Below, one piece after another: positions 60,725-64,000 of a stretch of DNA of 64,000 nucleotides (its first letter is position 1; every line of letters starts with the position of its first letter). The DNA is from Eucriotettix oculatus (Eukaryota > Arthropoda > Insecta > Orthoptera > Tetrigidae). The position numbers were made by a program, and so were the translations under genes. Under the pieces are notes generated by a model. The model was given only the letters and a program-made list of their open reading frames with translations. It was not told the origin of the DNA and did no database searches. Location: assembly GCA_034510155.1 (NCBI GenBank), contig CM067379.1, forward strand, positions 51,819,332 through 51,883,331. Reading direction: 5' to 3'.

Positions 60725-62749
60725 ATATACGGAATTTTCCATTGAAGTTGATTACTAGTTTGCAATGAGGACTCATCCGTGGTCAATACTTTTAGCGCCA
60801 AACCTATTAAGCTTGGTTCAGAGATCGTAATTAGCGATGTAACACGTGCAGCATGTTTGTTCAGGCATCACATACAGTGGAACCCAATCTGGAGTATGTA
60901 CGCCAATCCCACTGTTTAAATTAATTCGCGGGTTTACACAACGGCAGACAAATAATTGCTAAATTATTAATTAAATTGTTATTGATGCAGAATATATTGA
61001 TGAAGTAATCTTTGATAAAGTGTTTGACGTTGTTTTAACATGGTGCAACGATTAAGACTAAGATATGTATACATATTATTGAAATTGATTTATAGAAAGT
61101 GGACAAATATGAACCATTATCAACACAAAGTAAAAACCTTTGTGTAATAGGAGATACGATGGTATTATTTATAGATTATTTTAAATTACAATACAAAATT
61201 ACTTAAGAAATTAAGTAATTGAGTAACGCGTAGAACATGGCTTAGAACATCTTTTAAAAATGTCAATAGAATTATAACCTCGACATTTACATCATAGAAT
61301 ACGTTTCAGTGATTGGCGTCTTAAGAATAGTAGAAAGTGACGTCCTCTGCTCCGATTTTCGTCCGATTACTGTAAATGGCACACGTTAAGTTTTGTCACT
61401 GATTTTCTCCATTTTTATTATGTGAAAAACAATGCTAACATAGCATAATGTCCAAGCAGAATAAGAGCATTTCTCTCTCGCTTTTCTCATCTAACATGAA
61501 AAATCACCATATTCCTTACTATTTTAATTTAGACGGTTAGGTTGTTGTAGTTGAACTTTCAGAAAAATACCAAAATATAGAATTTACGATGGTGATCCTT
61601 TTCCATTTTATTTTATGCCTACCTTTTTTTTTACTTTTCTTAGGATAAATTATAAAGCAAGTACTCAATCGTAGAGCAAATCGGATGAAGATTAATTTAT
61701 ATCCAGACCGTATGTACGTAATAATATTGTCTGATTATATTACGGTAAGACGAACACGTATGCTACTGTAAAAAGATGTATTCAAAATTAAAATTATATT
61801 TCCAGGAAACAATTTTTTTCGGATATATCGAAGTCGTGTATAGCGTTATTTTGAATAAAAGAGGAGGAAATCAAATAAATATTGAGACATATTATTACAA
61901 ATGAAATTATGAGCGTCTCTTGATATAACTGGCATTAGTTTAAAAATAATTTAATTTAAAATTTGACATTTAATTAAATGAATTAAGATAAAAAATTAAA
62001 TGTATACAGAAAGAGAATAAATTGAGCAGTAAATTTTTCTCACTGCTACAGCATGAGAATGTATCCCAAATTACCCATGATTTGCTATAGAAACTTGAAC
62101 CCCTTAGAAATTGTATATTTCAAAATAATTTTAGCATCGCAATGCTCTATGATAGAAGAACCACGACGGCTTACGGGTAAAATGTACTCTCCCGCAGTGA
62201 TCGAAGCAATGTCTGGCTCACCCGGCCACGTGTTCGCCAATCTTCTCAGGTTGGATCATTATCTCCGTCTCCTCGCCGTAGTTTTAAGAGCAAACGTTCT
62301 CCTTCATTCCCAAACCAAAACGTGACTCTCGCAGCCGTTCTATTCTAACATAGCTATTCTTTACTCTCTATTGGTCGTATAATGCACTTTATTAGTGTAA
62401 ATTCGTCTTAGCAACACTGGCAAAATCTGTTAAAAATTTTCTGATTGACTGGTGGATCGCTGCTCTGCTCCGTCGGGGTACGACCAACTTCTTGGAAACC
62501 AGACATTTGTCTCTTACCTGAAGTCTATTTTAAGCATGGCTACTCCATCAGGAAAACCCGCATCTGAGCTTTATCCGACCAAATTTAACGTGGTCAAGCC
62601 ACATTGAACATAATTATAATAGTAGACCAATTAAATCAATAGAGAAAAGTGCGCTATTCGTGTCTAATTTAAAACTCCAAAAGGTATTATAATAATGAAT
62701 AAATTATTGTTGTAAAGCATATATATTTTTAATAAATTAGAATTGTGAT
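60725..62749. other. No supported gene; GC island at 62.15-62.52 kb
   Basis: The island contains a CACGTG E-box in CCGGCCACGTGTTCG and overlaps a 90-codon plus-strand frame (62053-62325) of no recognised family. The remainder is AT-rich. Confidence 0.45.
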
Positions 62750-63290
62750 AGTATACAGTGTTTTATATTGAATTGGATAAAAGGAACCGCTTAGTACAAA
62801 TTCTGTAATTGATTTATTCAGCTAGTAGGAAATTAATTCTAAAGCTACAGTTATACAAGTTTTTTTGATAAAAGCGAAATTCTTCCAGTTACGAAATCGC
62901 GCTGTAGAAAGCGTATTGTGTTTCGGAATACGCCAGAACATCATCGTTTATCGTCGTCCAATGACATTTTCGCACGAAGTTTAACAAAGAACCTCCGCAT
63001 CCAACGGTGGGGGAATTAGTTTCATGGAACGGGCTGCTTATCCACCCCATCGCTGTATTAGTCGTGCTGAGTTTGTGCTTTGTTATCTACCGAAAACCCC
63101 AGAACTAACCGCTTATAATTTTTTCTTAATAGGTATTCAGAAAAATAAAGTGACCGTAACTCCATGGCCCCATGACCAGATGATTAAAGTGCTGGAGACA
63201 TTAATAAATGATACTGTATCACAAATGTGGCAGGAACTGGAATACCGCATAGATATTTGCCCCGTCACATGAAGTGCAAACAAAAAATCT
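62750..63290 (+). mobile_element. Mariner-like element, transposase internally deleted
   Basis: A transposase N-terminal motif and C-terminal motif lie only about 35 bp apart, and a TIR-like TACAGTGTTTTA (about 62,754) precedes them. A matching right end was not found; a like-oriented TACAGTGTTC near 63,349 is not an inverted partner. The element is therefore defined by its coding remnants rather than by both ends. Confidence 0.5.
62968..63272 (+). pseudogene. Mariner-like transposase remnant, N- and C-terminal motifs joined
   Basis: At 62,968-63,003 the plus strand reads FRTKFNKEPPHP, the kind of sequence found in the N-terminal helix-turn-helix region of insect mariner-like transposases (xRAFRxKFxxxPPxxxxIxxW). 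In another frame, the open stretch from 63,024 reads LPKTPELTAYNFFLIG, then KNKVTVTPWPHDQ and VSQMWQELEYRIDICPVT. This is the C-terminal end, where the family has PPRSPDLTPYDFFLWG, K(D/N)xVYVxPLP and VWxELEYRLDVCRVT. Asn replaces the third catalytic Asp (YNFF for YDFF). The catalytic core between the two motifs is missing, so the copy is inactive. Confidence 0.65.
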
Positions 63291-64000
63291 ATAGAAACTG
63301 AGCTAATTATAGTTTCATAGTAAATTTGATTTATAAATATTAAGTAATTACAGTGTTCACTGGAACGCTTTCTCTTTGTCCTCCCCTCCCTCCCAATATG
63401 AAATTCCGTGTATATGTATATAGATAGACTTTACTTTTACAAATTGTGAGGGATTAAAACCATTGGGGAGAAAATATAAACACAATGAAAGTAAAAGTGT
63501 TGAGTCAGCCAAAAACAGTCTTCAGGTAATTTTTTTATTATAAAAATAAATAATAAAAAATTAATTAAAGACCGTTTTTGGTTGACTCAATACTCTTATA
63601 CTCTACCGGTCTTATTAATAATGGACATATAAATCAACGTACTAATTTAAATATACTGAAGGATAGGAAAGAAACATCTTTTCTCTTCTATAAAATTTTG
63701 TTCCATTTGTTAAAGCAATCACATTCCCTTCTACACTAGTAGTAAATTAAAACGTTGAAGCGTATAGAACACTAAATAATGAGTCTTTTTTTATAACTGC
63801 AGTTAAATCACTTCTAAAACAAACGATTTTTATTTTTGTTTATCTGACTTTTTTATATTAGTAGGAGTAACCTTTATAAGAGTCACTGGTTTCATAATAA
63901 AAAATCTATGGTATAAATTAATTAGTCCTTTTTCGATAAAGCAACAAGACACGTTTGTGGATAAAACCACGAATTTAATTACATATAGTATGCTTTCCGA
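63291..64000. other. No supported gene
   Basis: AT-rich. A short inverted repeat TTGAGTCAGCCAAAAACRGTCTT-like / AAGACCGTTTTTGGTTGACTC lies at about 63,501-63,590: TGAGTCAGCCAAAAACAG faces CCGTTTTTGGTTGACTCA across an AT-rich loop. It may be a small MITE-like hairpin. Confidence 0.45.

Overview
The window reads as an AT-rich, intron- or intergenic-type stretch of an insect nuclear genome. The evidence for an insect is the repeat content: degenerate Jockey-like LINEs, other LINE ORF2 tails of insect type, mariner/Tc-like DDE transposase remnants, Penelope-like (GIY-YIG) remnants, tRNA-derived SINEs and gypsy-type solo LTRs. The high load of old, broken repeats suggests a large-genome, probably hemimetabolous species, but the species cannot be named from the sequence. 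I found no intact protein-coding gene. The longest open frames are about 128 codons, none carries a recognisable host domain, and most of those in GC-richer patches are overlapping chance frames. No CRISPR array, rRNA, bona fide tRNA gene or bacterial-type operon is present.

Layout: 0-9 kb holds a tRNA-SINE fold-back (220-310), a non-autonomous RTE-like repeat (3.15-3.78 kb), a long Jockey-like reverse-transcriptase pseudogene on the minus strand (3.83-4.86 kb) and further RTE-like tails (7.8-9.0 kb). At 11.4-13.05 kb there is a Penelope-like element with a GIY-YIG remnant and inverted ends, followed by a head-to-head palindrome of similar ends. At 14.3-16.5 kb lie a CAGGGTG-terminal DNA element containing another repeat, then a solo LTR. 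The stretch 16.5-30 kb is AT-rich, with LINE tails at 23.2 and 29.8 kb, a 191-bp tandem repeat near 25 kb and an unnamed dispersed repeat at 26.5/27.2 kb. The stretch 30-46 kb holds three copies of one tRNA-SINE, a composite SINE at 33.2 kb and LINE tails at 39.3 and 40.3 kb. The stretch 46-64 kb holds a possible LTR at 51.7 kb, a second GIY-YIG remnant at 53.6 kb, a second composite SINE at 54.6 kb, a mariner/Tc-like element at 56.7 kb, two LINE tails near 58 kb, a second solo LTR of the same family at 59.7 kb and an internally deleted mariner-like transposase at 63 kb.

Between the repeats are about 20 GC-richer islands of 150-750 bp without convincing coding potential. Several contain palindromic homeodomain-like, octamer, E-box or AP-1-like words. 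Together with the absence of genes this is compatible with a regulatory gene desert, but that is inference and needs cross-species alignment.

The most unusual observations are: (1) a tRNA-derived repeat whose copies imply tRNA-like modules in opposite orientations at the two ends; (2) repeated Penelope-type ends carrying hammerhead-like cores, including a head-to-head pair; (3) two LTRs of one family with exact 4-bp target duplications but different minisatellites at the same internal place.
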